A DNA stretch of 33,966 bases from JBBRNH01 sp038230415. Lineage in GTDB: Bacteria; Bacteroidota; Bacteroidia; Cytophagales; Spirosomataceae. Shown here piece after piece: positions 23,208 to 30,847 of this stretch. The stretch's first letter is position 1; each line of letters starts with the position of its first letter. Below the pieces are notes generated by a model. It saw only the letters and a list, made by a program, of their open reading frames with translations, had not been told where the DNA came from and did no database searches. The stretch is from contig JBBRNH010000064.1 in assembly GCA_038230415.1 (NCBI GenBank), positions 1 to 33,966 of the forward strand, written 5' to 3'. The position numbers and the translations under genes were made by a program.

Positions 23208-24506
23208 TTACCAGTTGTGAATCGAGCCATCGGGCGCACGCAGAATGGGGTGCGGGAATTTGGTATTCTCCTTAACTTCCATGATGAAGGTGGCTTTTTT
23301 GGGGTCGAACGTTACGCCTAAGCCGGGTTTCGGATTCAGGTAGAGCTTGCCGTTTTTAAAGTTTAGCAGGTCTTCGTTGAAGTAGGCGGGCCGTTCGGGT
23401 TCGCCCCCGGCCAGTTCCATCAGGCAGCGCACGGGGCTGGCCGCGCCCAGCGCGTGAACCAGTGCCGCTGATGACAGCGGGCCGGTGAAGTGCGGAATCA
23501 TGCCCACGTAATGCGTCTCGCAGATGGCCGCCAGCTTCATAAATTCGCCGATGCCGCCGGTGTTGGGCAGCGTAAACCGGGTATAGTCAATCAGGTGATT
23601 TTCAATGAGTTCGTTCGAGTCCCAACGGTCGCCAAACTGCTCACCAACGGCAATCGGCACCTTCACCATCGGTCGCAATGTGCGATAGACACCGGGGTTT
23701 TCGGAGCGGATGATGTCCTCCACAAAATACGGTTCCATGTCTTCGAGTGCCTGGCAAATTTTGATCGCTTCCTGCATATCGAACCGGGTGTGGAGATCAA
23801 TGGCCCAGTTGCCCGCGCCCTTTACGGCCTCGTTGATGCGTCGGCTGAGGTCAATGGTAGTTTTGGCGTTCCGGTAAAAATCGAACGGTTCGTCGCCGTT
23901 GCCGCCCGTTGGCCCGATACGGTAGCTGCGAAACCCCGCTTCGATACAGTCCCGCGCCCGTTCTTCTTCGGTTTTGGCGTTGGATGGTCGGTAGCCGGTG
24001 GCATAGCACTCGACGTAATCGCGGGTGGCCCCGCCCAAAAGTTCATACACCGGCACGCCGAGGGCTTTGCCTTTCAAGTCCCACAAAGCCATTTCGATGG
24101 CTCCGAGGGCGTGGAGTTTTTCGCGGCCCGGCGGGTAAAACATCCCCCGGTACATCAACTGCCAGAGGTGTTCGGTGCGGAACGGATTCTCGCCAATCAG
24201 CATCTGGGCGCACTGCTCGATTGTGTCTTTCGAGCCGCCTTCGCCAATGCCAATCAGCCCGCCGTCGGTTTCGATCTCCACAATGCCCCGCGCCTGATTA
24301 AAGAGCGGTTTGTTGTAGCCGGGCGCGGCATAATACCGGATTTTGGTGATCTTCAGCTTAGGCAGCGCGGCCATTGAGAGTACCGCGTTTCGGGGTGCAA
24401 CCGTCTGGTTTTTAGCCAGTTCTACAGCCGCCTGAGCCACACCGCCACCCGCTATGGCGGCCAGCGAACCCAACGCGGCAGTATGCAGAAAATGTCGTCG
24501 TTTCAT
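23208..24506 (-). CDS. Enolase-superfamily sugar-acid dehydratase, Tat-exported
   Basis: This 432-aa protein is of the mandelate racemase/muconate cycloisomerase type. A capping domain (LGAIEMALWDLKGKALGVPVYELLGG) precedes the barrel. Metal ligands D237 (WAIDLHTRF), E263 (YFVEDI) and E289 (AVGEQFGD), and H239 and H339 (MIPHFTGP), are visible. Where mandelate-racemase proteins have a K-x-K on the second strand, this one reads SYRIGPTG, so the chemistry on that face may differ. A twin-arginine leader KRRHFLHTAALGSLAAIAGG begins at residue 2, with likely cleavage near AQAA. As the first gene of the LacI-controlled operon, 35 bases from an operator, it probably acts on the main inducing substrate. 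The specific acid is not known. Confidence 0.85.
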   Translation of the reverse strand: MKRRHFLHTAALGSLAAIAGGGVAQAAVELAKNQTVAPRNAVLSMAALPKLKITKIRYYAAPGYNKPLFNQARGIVEIETDGGLIGIGEGGSKDTIEQCAQMLIGENPFRTEHLWQLMYRGMFYPPGREKLHALGAIEMALWDLKGKALGVPVYELLGGATRDYVECYATGYRPSNAKTEEERARDCIEAGFRSYRIGPTGGNGDEPFDFYRNAKTTIDLSRRINEAVKGAGNWAIDLHTRFDMQEAIKICQALEDMEPYFVEDIIRSENPGVYRTLRPMVKVPIAVGEQFGDRWDSNELIENHLIDYTRFTLPNTGGIGEFMKLAAICETHYVGMIPHFTGPLSSAALVHALGAASPVRCLMELAGGEPERPAYFNEDLLNFKNGKLYLNPKPGLGVTFDPKKATFIMEVKENTKFPHPILRAPDGSIHNW

Positions 24507-24528
24507 AAACGAATCAATAGTTGAGGAT

Positions 24529-24559
24529 TAAGGATAATTAGCTTAATCGTTTAAGCAAA
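24529..24559 (-). promoter_or_regulatory. Promoter of the sugar-acid operon
   Basis: Read on the minus strand, TTTG (24556-24559) is followed after exactly 19 bases by TATCCTTA (24529-24536), two bases off TAnnTTTG. This matches Bacteroidota -33/-7 spacing, and transcription would begin about 15 bases before the first gene. The LacI-type palindrome fills the spacer. Confidence 0.5.
24541..24556. promoter_or_regulatory. LacI-family operator, operon copy
   Basis: GCTTAATCGTTTAAGC is a near-perfect 16-bp palindrome with the central CG typical of LacI-family operators. It matches the site before lacI at 15 of 16 positions and lies between the -33 and -7 boxes of the operon promoter, where binding would block RNA polymerase. 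Confidence 0.8.
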
Positions 24560-24577
24560 GCCATAAAAAAATACTGT

Positions 24578-25615
24578 TTACTGCATTTCCTGTTTTTTTC
24601 GGGACGACTCGCGGGCCACCAACCGGGCATCAATGGTAATGTGTTGCCGCGCCCCGCCGGGGTTTTGCAAGCGTTCCATAAGCAGGTCAACGGCGTGTTT
24701 GCCCAGCACATCAATCGGTTGCCGCATAAACGAAATCGGGCAGTAGTACAAATCGAACACCTCGGCCTGCCCAAAACTCACGATACCGAGGTCGTCGGGA
24801 ACGCGCAACCGCAACTCATTGATGTATTTCAGGCCATTTACGGCCAAACCGTAGGTCGAGAAAATAACCGCGTCAATCGGTAATTCGCCCTGTACCAATG
24901 CGTCAATCGCTGTCCTGATTTCGATCTCCGTTGCTTCAAACTGCACTTCTTTCAACCAATCCGCTTCCGGGTTTATGCCCCGGTCAAGCATCGCTTCCCG
25001 GTAGCCGCGAATCCGTTCACTGATGTGAAACATCCCCGATTTATACGCCACAAAACCAATTCGCCGGTAGCCGTTTTCGAGCAGATGCCGACACGCATCG
25101 TAAGAAGCCCTCGCGTTGTCGGTCACGACGAAATCGGTCTCGAACTGCGGAAAATGCCGATCCAGCAACACAAACGGTATGTTCAGGGTCTGCAAATGCA
25201 GCACTAACTTCTCAGAACCTTCCGCCGAGACGATGATAAACCCATCCACCTGCCGATTCACCAGCACGTTCATCAAATCCCAGGCTTTGTCGGCGTTCTC
25301 GTCTGAACTACCAATGATAACCGTATAGCCGTTTTTCCGTGATTCATCTTCGACCTCGCGGGCGATGTTGGCAAAAAACGGGTTCGATATGTCCGCGATA
25401 ATCAGTCCAATGGTATGCGTTCGTCCGTCGCGCAGACTCTTTGCCAGCAGGTTAGGCTGATAATTCAGTTCGTGGGCAACGTCCCTGATTTTTTGCGCCA
25501 CGTCCATCCCCACCCGTGCTTCTTTTTCCTTGCCGCTCATCACGTAAGAAACAAGGGCCGTTGATACGCCAACCTGTTTGGCAATATCACTGAGCGAGGT
25601 CTTTTTTGGCTTCAT
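24578..25615 (-). CDS. LacI family transcriptional regulator of the sugar-acid operon
   Basis: This 345-aa protein has an N-terminal LacI helix-turn-helix (SLSDIAKQVGVSTALVSYVMSG, residues 8-29) with a hinge helix near YQPNLLAKSLRDG. A periplasmic-binding-protein-like effector domain follows (TIGLIIADISNPFFANIAREVEDE, DGFIIVSAE, FVLLDRHFP, DLGIVSFGQ). Length is standard. It lies directly upstream of the eight-gene operon in the same direction, and matching operators sit in front of both, which points to autorepression and repression of the operon with release by a sugar acid or 2-keto-3-deoxy intermediate. The inducer is inference. A 62-base gap with the second operator separates its stop from position 24515, just ahead of the operon. 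Confidence 0.93.
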   Translation of the reverse strand: MKPKKTSLSDIAKQVGVSTALVSYVMSGKEKEARVGMDVAQKIRDVAHELNYQPNLLAKSLRDGRTHTIGLIIADISNPFFANIAREVEDESRKNGYTVIIGSSDENADKAWDLMNVLVNRQVDGFIIVSAEGSEKLVLHLQTLNIPFVLLDRHFPQFETDFVVTDNARASYDACRHLLENGYRRIGFVAYKSGMFHISERIRGYREAMLDRGINPEADWLKEVQFEATEIEIRTAIDALVQGELPIDAVIFSTYGLAVNGLKYINELRLRVPDDLGIVSFGQAEVFDLYYCPISFMRQPIDVLGKHAVDLLMERLQNPGGARQHITIDARLVARESSRKKQEMQ

Positions 25616-25634
25616 GCAATACGGTAGGTAACGG

Positions 25635-25665
25635 CAAACATACTGCTTAATCGGTTAAGCACAAC
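25635..25665 (-). promoter_or_regulatory. Promoter of the lacI-type gene
   Basis: On the minus strand, GTTG (25662-25665) and TATGTTTG (25635-25642, full match to TAnnTTTG) are separated by 19 bases, with the start codon 19 bases downstream of the -7 box. An A-rich tract lies upstream of the -33 box. This is one of the best promoter matches in the window. Confidence 0.7.
25645..25660. promoter_or_regulatory. LacI-family operator, autoregulatory copy
   Basis: GCTTAATCGGTTAAGC is a 16-bp palindrome almost identical to the operon operator at 24541. It occupies the -33/-7 spacer of the lacI promoter, which predicts negative autoregulation. Confidence 0.8.
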
Positions 25666-25756
25666 GACTCTATAACTTTTTTCTGAAATTTTTTTGTTAA
25701 TCGTTGGCCTAATTTCCGATGTAGCACTGGTAATGCGTGTAATACGCGGGTGAAGA

Positions 25757-26314
25757 TCAGGCGTTTCCGCGTCGCTCAATGGCATCCCGAACGCGGGCCG
25801 CGCTCTCGTAGTCTTCTTTTTTGATGATGTTCGCCAACAGGTCTTCCAGTTCGGCAAGGGTAAATTCGGCGTAGGAGCCTTTTTTATCACGCACTTTATC
25901 GTCGGGATAATAACCCGTTTTTTCCAGCACGGCGGACGTTACCAGCACCGGGCAACCCGCCCGAACCGCCAGCGCGATAGCATCCGACGGGCGGGCATCG
26001 AGCAGCAGCGACCCCGTCGGCCCGTCAAGATTGAGCCGCGCAAAAAATACGTTGTTATGGTCAACGCGGTCAATCAACACGCTCGTTAGGGTGGTGTTCA
26101 GGCGTTGGAGAACGTCGTAAAACAGATCGTGGGTGGTGGGCCTGACGGGAATCATTTTTTCCATTGCCATGGCAATAGCCTGGGCTTCTGCCGTGCCGAT
26201 GATGAGCGGAATCCGCCGTTTACTGGCCGGGTCTTCGAGCATGAGGGCATAATTTCCCGGCTTCGACAGGCTTTCCGACAGGGCCACAATGCTTAATTCA
26301 ATCGTCGTCTCCAT
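25757..26314 (-). CDS. Bifunctional nuclease family protein (DUF151) with UVR motif
   Basis: This 185-aa protein has an N-terminal DUF151/bifunctional-nuclease domain (about residues 1-130) marked by MLEDPASKRRIPLIIGTAEAQAIAMAMEK and the late LDARPSDAIALAVRAGCPV. At the C-terminus, DLLANIIKKEDYESAARVRDAIER is a UvrB/UvrC (UVR) motif. This two-part layout is common in Bacteroidota. Members have been reported as RNA/DNA nucleases in plants, but the bacterial role is poorly known. The ATG at 26314 is used because it starts the conserved domain; a longer frame exists but overlaps more of the upstream gene. The start lies inside the end of the 78-aa gene (17-base overlap), so it may be the last gene of the hyp transcript. 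Confidence 0.85.
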   Translation of the reverse strand: METTIELSIVALSESLSKPGNYALMLEDPASKRRIPLIIGTAEAQAIAMAMEKMIPVRPTTHDLFYDVLQRLNTTLTSVLIDRVDHNNVFFARLNLDGPTGSLLLDARPSDAIALAVRAGCPVLVTSAVLEKTGYYPDDKVRDKKGSYAEFTLAELEDLLANIIKKEDYESAARVRDAIERRGNA

Positions 26315-26534
26315 CGTGGGCCTGGTTTCGCTGGATAAACTGACACAACTCGCCGATGTCGTCAAACGGCGAAATCACAAACCCTTCGGCACTAAGCCGG
26401 TATAAATCGCGGGCCTCCACCTCGATCTCGAACCCGTTTTCGAGCCGGATGTGCCGCCCATTGTGCTGCACCACCGGCAGTTTCATTTCGCGGAGGGCAT
26501 ACAGCACAAAATCGGTTTCGGTATAGGTGTCCAT
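26298..26534 (-). CDS. Small hypothetical protein in the hyp operon
   Basis: This 78-aa acidic protein is not recognised. It begins MDTYTETDFVLYALREMKLP and contains short beta-like strands (RHIRLENGFEIEVEA) and an acidic end (HDGDDD). It overlaps the permease stop by one base (TGATG) and the nuclease-family start by 17 bases, so both joins suggest co-translation. The conserved-looking spacing, host-like codon use and tight packing support a real gene. A regulatory or adaptor role is possible but unsupported. Confidence 0.6.
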   Translation of the reverse strand: MDTYTETDFVLYALREMKLPVVQHNGRHIRLENGFEIEVEARDLYRLSAEGFVISPFDDIGELCQFIQRNQAHDGDDD

Positions 26535-27199
26535 CAGTAGTGTATGTTTTCGTATAAAACCGTGATTCCCAAGCCGATACAAAACACCGACGACGCAAGA
26601 ATCAACGTATTCCGAACACCGGGCCGGGCCGCCAACCGCGCCGAAAATGGCAGACTGAACGCGCTGGCAGCCACCATCATCCCCGCCACCGAACCCATCC
26701 CGAACAATACCAGATACACCATCCCGGCCCCGGCCCCCTTAATTTGGGTCAGCACCGTCAGGATCAACACGCCACTACCGGCCAACCCATGAACCAAGCC
26801 AATGCCATACGCCAATCGGTGCGGGTGGCTGTTTCCTGAGTGACGGTGAACGGCTAAGCTACCGTGTGCATGAGACTGATTATCAACGGCTAACAAACCG
26901 GGTTGCTTCCTTAATTTGTACAGCCGAACCACGCCCAGCGCAACCAGCATCAGGCCAACGCTGGCTTCGAGATACCGGAACGCGGTTTGATGCACCGCAA
27001 ACCGACCCACCAAAAACACGCTGCCGACTAACAAAATGGTAGACGTATGGCCCAGCCCCCAAAACGCCCCGTCTTTCAGCGACAGCCAGACGTTGTTACG
27101 CCGGGTAACAATAGTACTCACGGCCACTAAATGATCGGCCTCGAAGGCGTGAGAAAAGCCAACCGACAACGCCACTACGAACGGGAGTAAATTTTGCAT
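26534..27199 (-). CDS. Nickel/cobalt permease (UreH/NicO-like)
   Basis: This 221-aa inner-membrane protein has about six helices. The first helix carries HAFEADHLVAVSTIV, the H-x4-DH metal motif of nickel/cobalt transporters, and a second GLGHTSTILLVG block is also typical. A cytoplasmic or periplasmic loop around residues 108-126 is rich in His (SHAHGSLAVHRHSGNSHPHR) and likely binds metal. Lying 11 bases after the NHL gene within a hydrogenase maturation operon, it most likely supplies nickel for HypA/HypB-mediated insertion. The UreH label in databases reflects family, not a urease; no urease gene is present. Specificity for Ni over Co is inferred from context. Confidence 0.82.
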   Translation of the reverse strand: MQNLLPFVVALSVGFSHAFEADHLVAVSTIVTRRNNVWLSLKDGAFWGLGHTSTILLVGSVFLVGRFAVHQTAFRYLEASVGLMLVALGVVRLYKLRKQPGLLAVDNQSHAHGSLAVHRHSGNSHPHRLAYGIGLVHGLAGSGVLILTVLTQIKGAGAGMVYLVLFGMGSVAGMMVAASAFSLPFSARLAARPGVRNTLILASSVFCIGLGITVLYENIHY

Positions 27200-27210
27200 A
27201 GCCTTGTCTG

Positions 27211-28383
27211 TCAGATGGTTAAGCCCCCAATCACAATCCGGTGATTACCCGTATCGGCAATAACCATCCGGTCAGCTTCGATGCAGACCGAAAACGGCCA
27301 GTACAGTTGCCCGTCGGTGCCGAAGCGGGAATTGGCGTTTTCGCTGCCCGTCTGGAAATTCCGATGCCCAATCAGACCATCGGCCAGCGCGTTGCTGACG
27401 GTTGGCACCTGCTCAAACCAAAGCAGACGGCTGTTGCCCGTGTCGGCCACAAACAGGCCGTTTTTATAGAAGAAAGCGTCATACGTCCAGTTCAGCGTGT
27501 TTTGCTCCGGGGCGAGCCGAAACTGATTCTGTCCATTTGCGTCAAAATCAGGTTGCCCAATCAGCACGTCGGCGGTGGTTTGGCCGTCGCTATCGGGCCG
27601 GGTGAGGGCCGTTTGCCAGTTGTGCCAAAGTAGGGTTCGGTAAAACTGCGTGTCGGCGATGGCTAACTGACCGCCCGGCCCCACCCGCACCGAATACGGC
27701 CAAACGGGTTCGTGGTTTTCGTAATCGCGCTCCGTAAAACCCGGTTTGCCAATCACGCCATCGGCAGGGGCGAACGATGTGGTCGGGATTTGGTCATAAA
27801 AAAGCACCCGGCGGTTGCCCGTATCGGCAATCCAGAGCCGCGTCCCATCCGAAAAAACACCATACGGCCAGTTCAGCGATTGCGCCGATGGAGCCGTACC
27901 GATTCCCCCAATGTTTGGCTTATTGCCCTGAAAATCAGGGTGTCCCAGAACCACATCGGCGGGTTGCCCGGCACGTGTCGGGAACTCATTCCAGATCAGA
28001 ACCCGGTGGTTCCAGGCATCGGCCACAATCAACCGCTGCCCGTCTGACCACAACCCCGACGGGTATTGCAAACTGCTGGCCGAGGTGTTGCCGCCCGCGT
28101 TCCGGCCCGTATCGGCGTTGTCGAGTTGGCCCAGTACCAAATCGGGTTCGGCAAGTTCAGTTTCCGGGATTGTATGCCAGATAAATACCCGGTTCTGCCC
28201 GGTGTCGGCCACAATGAGCCGCCTGCCCACCGTCCAGACCCCGCGCGGAGCCAGCAACGGATTCCCCGCCCCGCCCCGAAAAACGCGGAGGTTGGTCAGC
28301 AGGGGCGACAAATCGAGCAACGAAGACATTGGGGTATTGGATTGAATCATGTGTACCGGATTGGAACCCGGTGTTACTGACAT
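27211..28383 (-). CDS. NHL-repeat beta-propeller protein of the hydrogenase locus
   Basis: This 390-aa protein is built of about six NHL repeats, each with a pattern such as RLIVADTGQNRVFIW followed by ADLVLGQ-like residues (six ADTGNxR-type cores are visible at intervals of 50-60 residues). It should fold as a beta-propeller for protein-protein contact. No signal peptide is seen, so it is likely cytoplasmic. The ATG at 28383 overlaps the hypE stop by one base (TAATG). From memory, NHL proteins accompany the genes of some high-affinity group 1h/5 [NiFe]-hydrogenases in actinobacteria; a maturation or scaffold role is inference. Confidence 0.82.
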   Translation of the reverse strand: MSVTPGSNPVHMIQSNTPMSSLLDLSPLLTNLRVFRGGAGNPLLAPRGVWTVGRRLIVADTGQNRVFIWHTIPETELAEPDLVLGQLDNADTGRNAGGNTSASSLQYPSGLWSDGQRLIVADAWNHRVLIWNEFPTRAGQPADVVLGHPDFQGNKPNIGGIGTAPSAQSLNWPYGVFSDGTRLWIADTGNRRVLFYDQIPTTSFAPADGVIGKPGFTERDYENHEPVWPYSVRVGPGGQLAIADTQFYRTLLWHNWQTALTRPDSDGQTTADVLIGQPDFDANGQNQFRLAPEQNTLNWTYDAFFYKNGLFVADTGNSRLLWFEQVPTVSNALADGLIGHRNFQTGSENANSRFGTDGQLYWPFSVCIEADRMVIADTGNHRIVIGGLTI

Positions 28384-29432
28384 TAGCAAATCCGGGGTAA
28401 TTGTTCACCGACCAGCATACTCACCACCCTTCGCCCACCAATCCGGCTCGTCAATACAACCTGACCGGGGTGTTCGATGGTGATTTCGCCAATGATGGCC
28501 GCCGATTCGCCGTAGTCTAATGTTTGCAGCATCCCCACGAAGCGGTCGGCCACGTCTGCCGCTACGATAGCCAGAAAAACGCCTTCGTTTGCTACATAAA
28601 GCGGGTCTAAACCGAGCAGTTCACAAGCCCCGAATACTTCTTCCAAAATGGGTAATTCACTCTGTTTCAGATTGATACCTATCCGAACGGGACTATTTTT
28701 ATCCCGTGCGATTTCGTTTAATACCGTTGCTACGCCCCCGCGTGTGGGGTCTCGCAGCAGGTGGATGGCCGGGCCAAATTCGTCGAGCAACGCCCGCACG
28801 GTATGGTTGAGGGGAGCCGTATCGCTCTGCAATGTCGTCTCGAATTCAAGCCCCTCGCGCACCGACATAATCGCCATGCCGTGCGTAGCAATGTTGCCGC
28901 TAACGATGAGTTTATCACCCGGCTGAATGCGCCCAACGCTGATGTCGGCTTTGGGATGCACGGTGCCGACACCGGCGGTGTTGATAAAAATCTTGTCGCC
29001 TTTACCCCGTTCCACCACTTTTGTATCGCCGGTCACGATCTGCACCCCGGCACGGTCGGCGGCAGTTTTGATGCTGACCAATACGTCCCAAAACTCGGTC
29101 ATGGTCAGGCCCTCTTCCAAGATAAAGCTGAGTGACAGGTACTTAGGCACGGCTCCGCACATCGCTAAGTCGTTCACGGTTCCGTTCACGGCCAGTTCAC
29201 CGATGTTGCCACCGGGGAAAAATACGGGCGAAATCACGTAGCTGTCCGTGGTGAAGGCCGTTTTTCCGGTCAGTTCCAGAATCGCCCCGTCGTGGTGGGT
29301 GTCGAGAAACGGGTTTTTCAGCAGGTCGAACACGCCCGCGTTCAGGAGTTTATTGGTGAGGATGCCCCCGCTTCCGTGACCGAGCGTGATCACGTCGAAA
29401 TCGAGTTTGGGCATCGGGCAGGTCAGGTTCAT
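28383..29432 (-). CDS. hypE: Hydrogenase maturation factor HypE
   Basis: This 349-aa protein is of the AIR-synthase (PurM-like) fold and dehydrates a carbamoyl group on its C-terminal Cys to the thiocyanate that becomes the Fe-bound CN ligand. The essential terminus is intact: LPRIC, with the final Cys as last residue. Also visible are ITLGHGSGG at the N-terminus, DGAILELTGKTAFTTDSYVISPVFFPGGNIGELAVNGTVNDLAMCGA and DPTRGGVATVLNEIA. It acts with HypF and hands CN to HypC-HypD. It starts 12 bases after hypD and its stop overlaps the NHL start. Confidence 0.96.
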   Translation of the reverse strand: MNLTCPMPKLDFDVITLGHGSGGILTNKLLNAGVFDLLKNPFLDTHHDGAILELTGKTAFTTDSYVISPVFFPGGNIGELAVNGTVNDLAMCGAVPKYLSLSFILEEGLTMTEFWDVLVSIKTAADRAGVQIVTGDTKVVERGKGDKIFINTAGVGTVHPKADISVGRIQPGDKLIVSGNIATHGMAIMSVREGLEFETTLQSDTAPLNHTVRALLDEFGPAIHLLRDPTRGGVATVLNEIARDKNSPVRIGINLKQSELPILEEVFGACELLGLDPLYVANEGVFLAIVAADVADRFVGMLQTLDYGESAAIIGEITIEHPGQVVLTSRIGGRRVVSMLVGEQLPRIC

Positions 29433-29444
29433 GGGTTGGTTTTT

Positions 29445-30545
29445 TTAGGCGTGAACCAGGTCAACGGCGGCAAAATGGTAATAGGCAGCACACGCCCCTT
29501 CTGACGATACCATCGGCGCACCCAACGGGCGTTCGGGGTTGCAGTTGGTGCCGAATTGACTGCACTCGAATGGCTTTTTGATGCCTTTCAGCACCAACCC
29601 GGCAATGCAGTCGGCACATTCGGGAACCTTCTCGATCTGCACCGAAAATTTGCGGTTCGCGTCGAAATCGGCCAGTTCGGGCCGCACCTCCCAGCCGCTT
29701 TGCGGAATGTTACCGATGCCGCGCCACTCCCGGTCAACCACTGTAAACACCTGATTGATAACTTGTTGAGCATCGGGGTTGCCTTCGGGCCGGACCACGC
29801 GGGTGTACTGATTTTCGAGTTTATACTCGCCCCGCTCCAACTGCCGGACGGTCATCAGGATGCCGTGCAGCAAATCAACCGGCTCGAAACCCGTCACGAC
29901 GATGGGCAGTTTGTAGCGTTCGACAAGCGGGGCATACTCGCTGATGCCCATGATGGTACAGACGTGACCAGCCGCCAGAAACCCCTGAATGTTGGTGTCG
30001 GGGTCGTTCATGACGGCTTCCATGGCGGGCGGCACCAGCACGTGCGAGGCCAGAATCGAGTAGTTTTTGAGGCCCAACTGCTGCGCGTGAACCACCGACA
30101 GGGCGTTGGCCGGGGCCGTTGTCTCGAACCCAACAGCAAAAAACACCACATCACGGTCGGGGTTTTCGCGGGCCAGCCGAACGGCTTCCAACGGCGAGTA
30201 CAAAATACGGACATCGGCCCCCGACGCTTTGGCTTCGAGCAGGCTCTTTTTCGATCCCGGCACCCGAATCATATCGCCAAACGAGCAGAGCATCACCCCC
30301 TTTTCTTCGGCTAAATAAACGGCCTTGTCAATCAGGTGAACGGGGGTCACGCACACCGGGCAACCCGGCCCGTGAACCATCCGAATGGCATCGGGCAGCA
30401 GGTTCAGGATGCCGTTCTTGACGAGGCTATGCGTCTGACCACCACAGACTTCCATCACCGTCCAGGGCTTCGTAACGGTGCGGTGCAGCTCCTGCACATA
30501 ATGGTCAACCTGTTCGGGGTCGCGGTATTCGGTCAGGTGTTTCAT
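29445..30545 (-). CDS. hypD: Hydrogenase maturation factor HypD
   Basis: This 366-aa [4Fe-4S] scaffold protein assembles Fe(CN)2CO with HypC. Family residues are present: VCGGQTHSLVKNG, the catalytic GPGCPVCVTP pair, CSFGDMIRVPGS, GHVCTIMG, and the C-terminal cluster ligands in CADCIAGLVLKG, FECSQFGTNCNPE and GACAAYY. Length is standard. The start overlaps the hypC stop by four bases, which agrees with the obligatory HypC-HypD complex. No anomalies are seen. Confidence 0.96.
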   Translation of the reverse strand: MKHLTEYRDPEQVDHYVQELHRTVTKPWTVMEVCGGQTHSLVKNGILNLLPDAIRMVHGPGCPVCVTPVHLIDKAVYLAEEKGVMLCSFGDMIRVPGSKKSLLEAKASGADVRILYSPLEAVRLARENPDRDVVFFAVGFETTAPANALSVVHAQQLGLKNYSILASHVLVPPAMEAVMNDPDTNIQGFLAAGHVCTIMGISEYAPLVERYKLPIVVTGFEPVDLLHGILMTVRQLERGEYKLENQYTRVVRPEGNPDAQQVINQVFTVVDREWRGIGNIPQSGWEVRPELADFDANRKFSVQIEKVPECADCIAGLVLKGIKKPFECSQFGTNCNPERPLGAPMVSSEGACAAYYHFAAVDLVHA

Positions 30546-30847
30546 GCCACGAGGTGGTTTAGCGGTTGGCGTTCCATCAGTTGCCGGTCGGTTTGGCAGC
30601 TTTCCAAAAGTTCGTCCAACTCCCCGATTTCGGCGAGGTATTGAAACGATTTCCGTGCTTCTTCTTCATCCACGACGGTGATTGCCACGCCGACATGAAC
30701 CAGCACGTAGTCGCCGATTTCAGCGTGCGGCACCATATCGAGACTGGCTTCTTTGGTGATGCCGCCGAACGACACCTGCGCCATGCGAACGAGTCCATTG
30801 TACTGATAACCAATGGATTTGATTTTACCGGGAATGGCTAAACACAT
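30542..30847 (-). CDS. hypC: Hydrogenase maturation chaperone HypC
   Basis: This 101-aa small chaperone begins MCLAIPGKI; Cys2, exposed after removal of Met1, binds the iron moiety and the hydrogenase large-subunit precursor. The OB-like barrel core VRMAQVSFGGITKEASLDMVP and DYVLVHVGVAITVVDEEEA is typical. The C-terminal 25 residues are a little longer than in E. coli HypC. Its start lies 23 bases inside the hypF end and its stop overlaps hypD, so the three are translated in a chain. Confidence 0.95.
   Translation of the reverse strand: MCLAIPGKIKSIGYQYNGLVRMAQVSFGGITKEASLDMVPHAEIGDYVLVHVGVAITVVDEEEARKSFQYLAEIGELDELLESCQTDRQLMERQPLNHLVA

Noticed and set aside
23490..24377. 295-codon plus-strand open frame opposite the first dehydratase
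   Set aside because: It is a shadow of the enolase-type gene and has no independent evidence.
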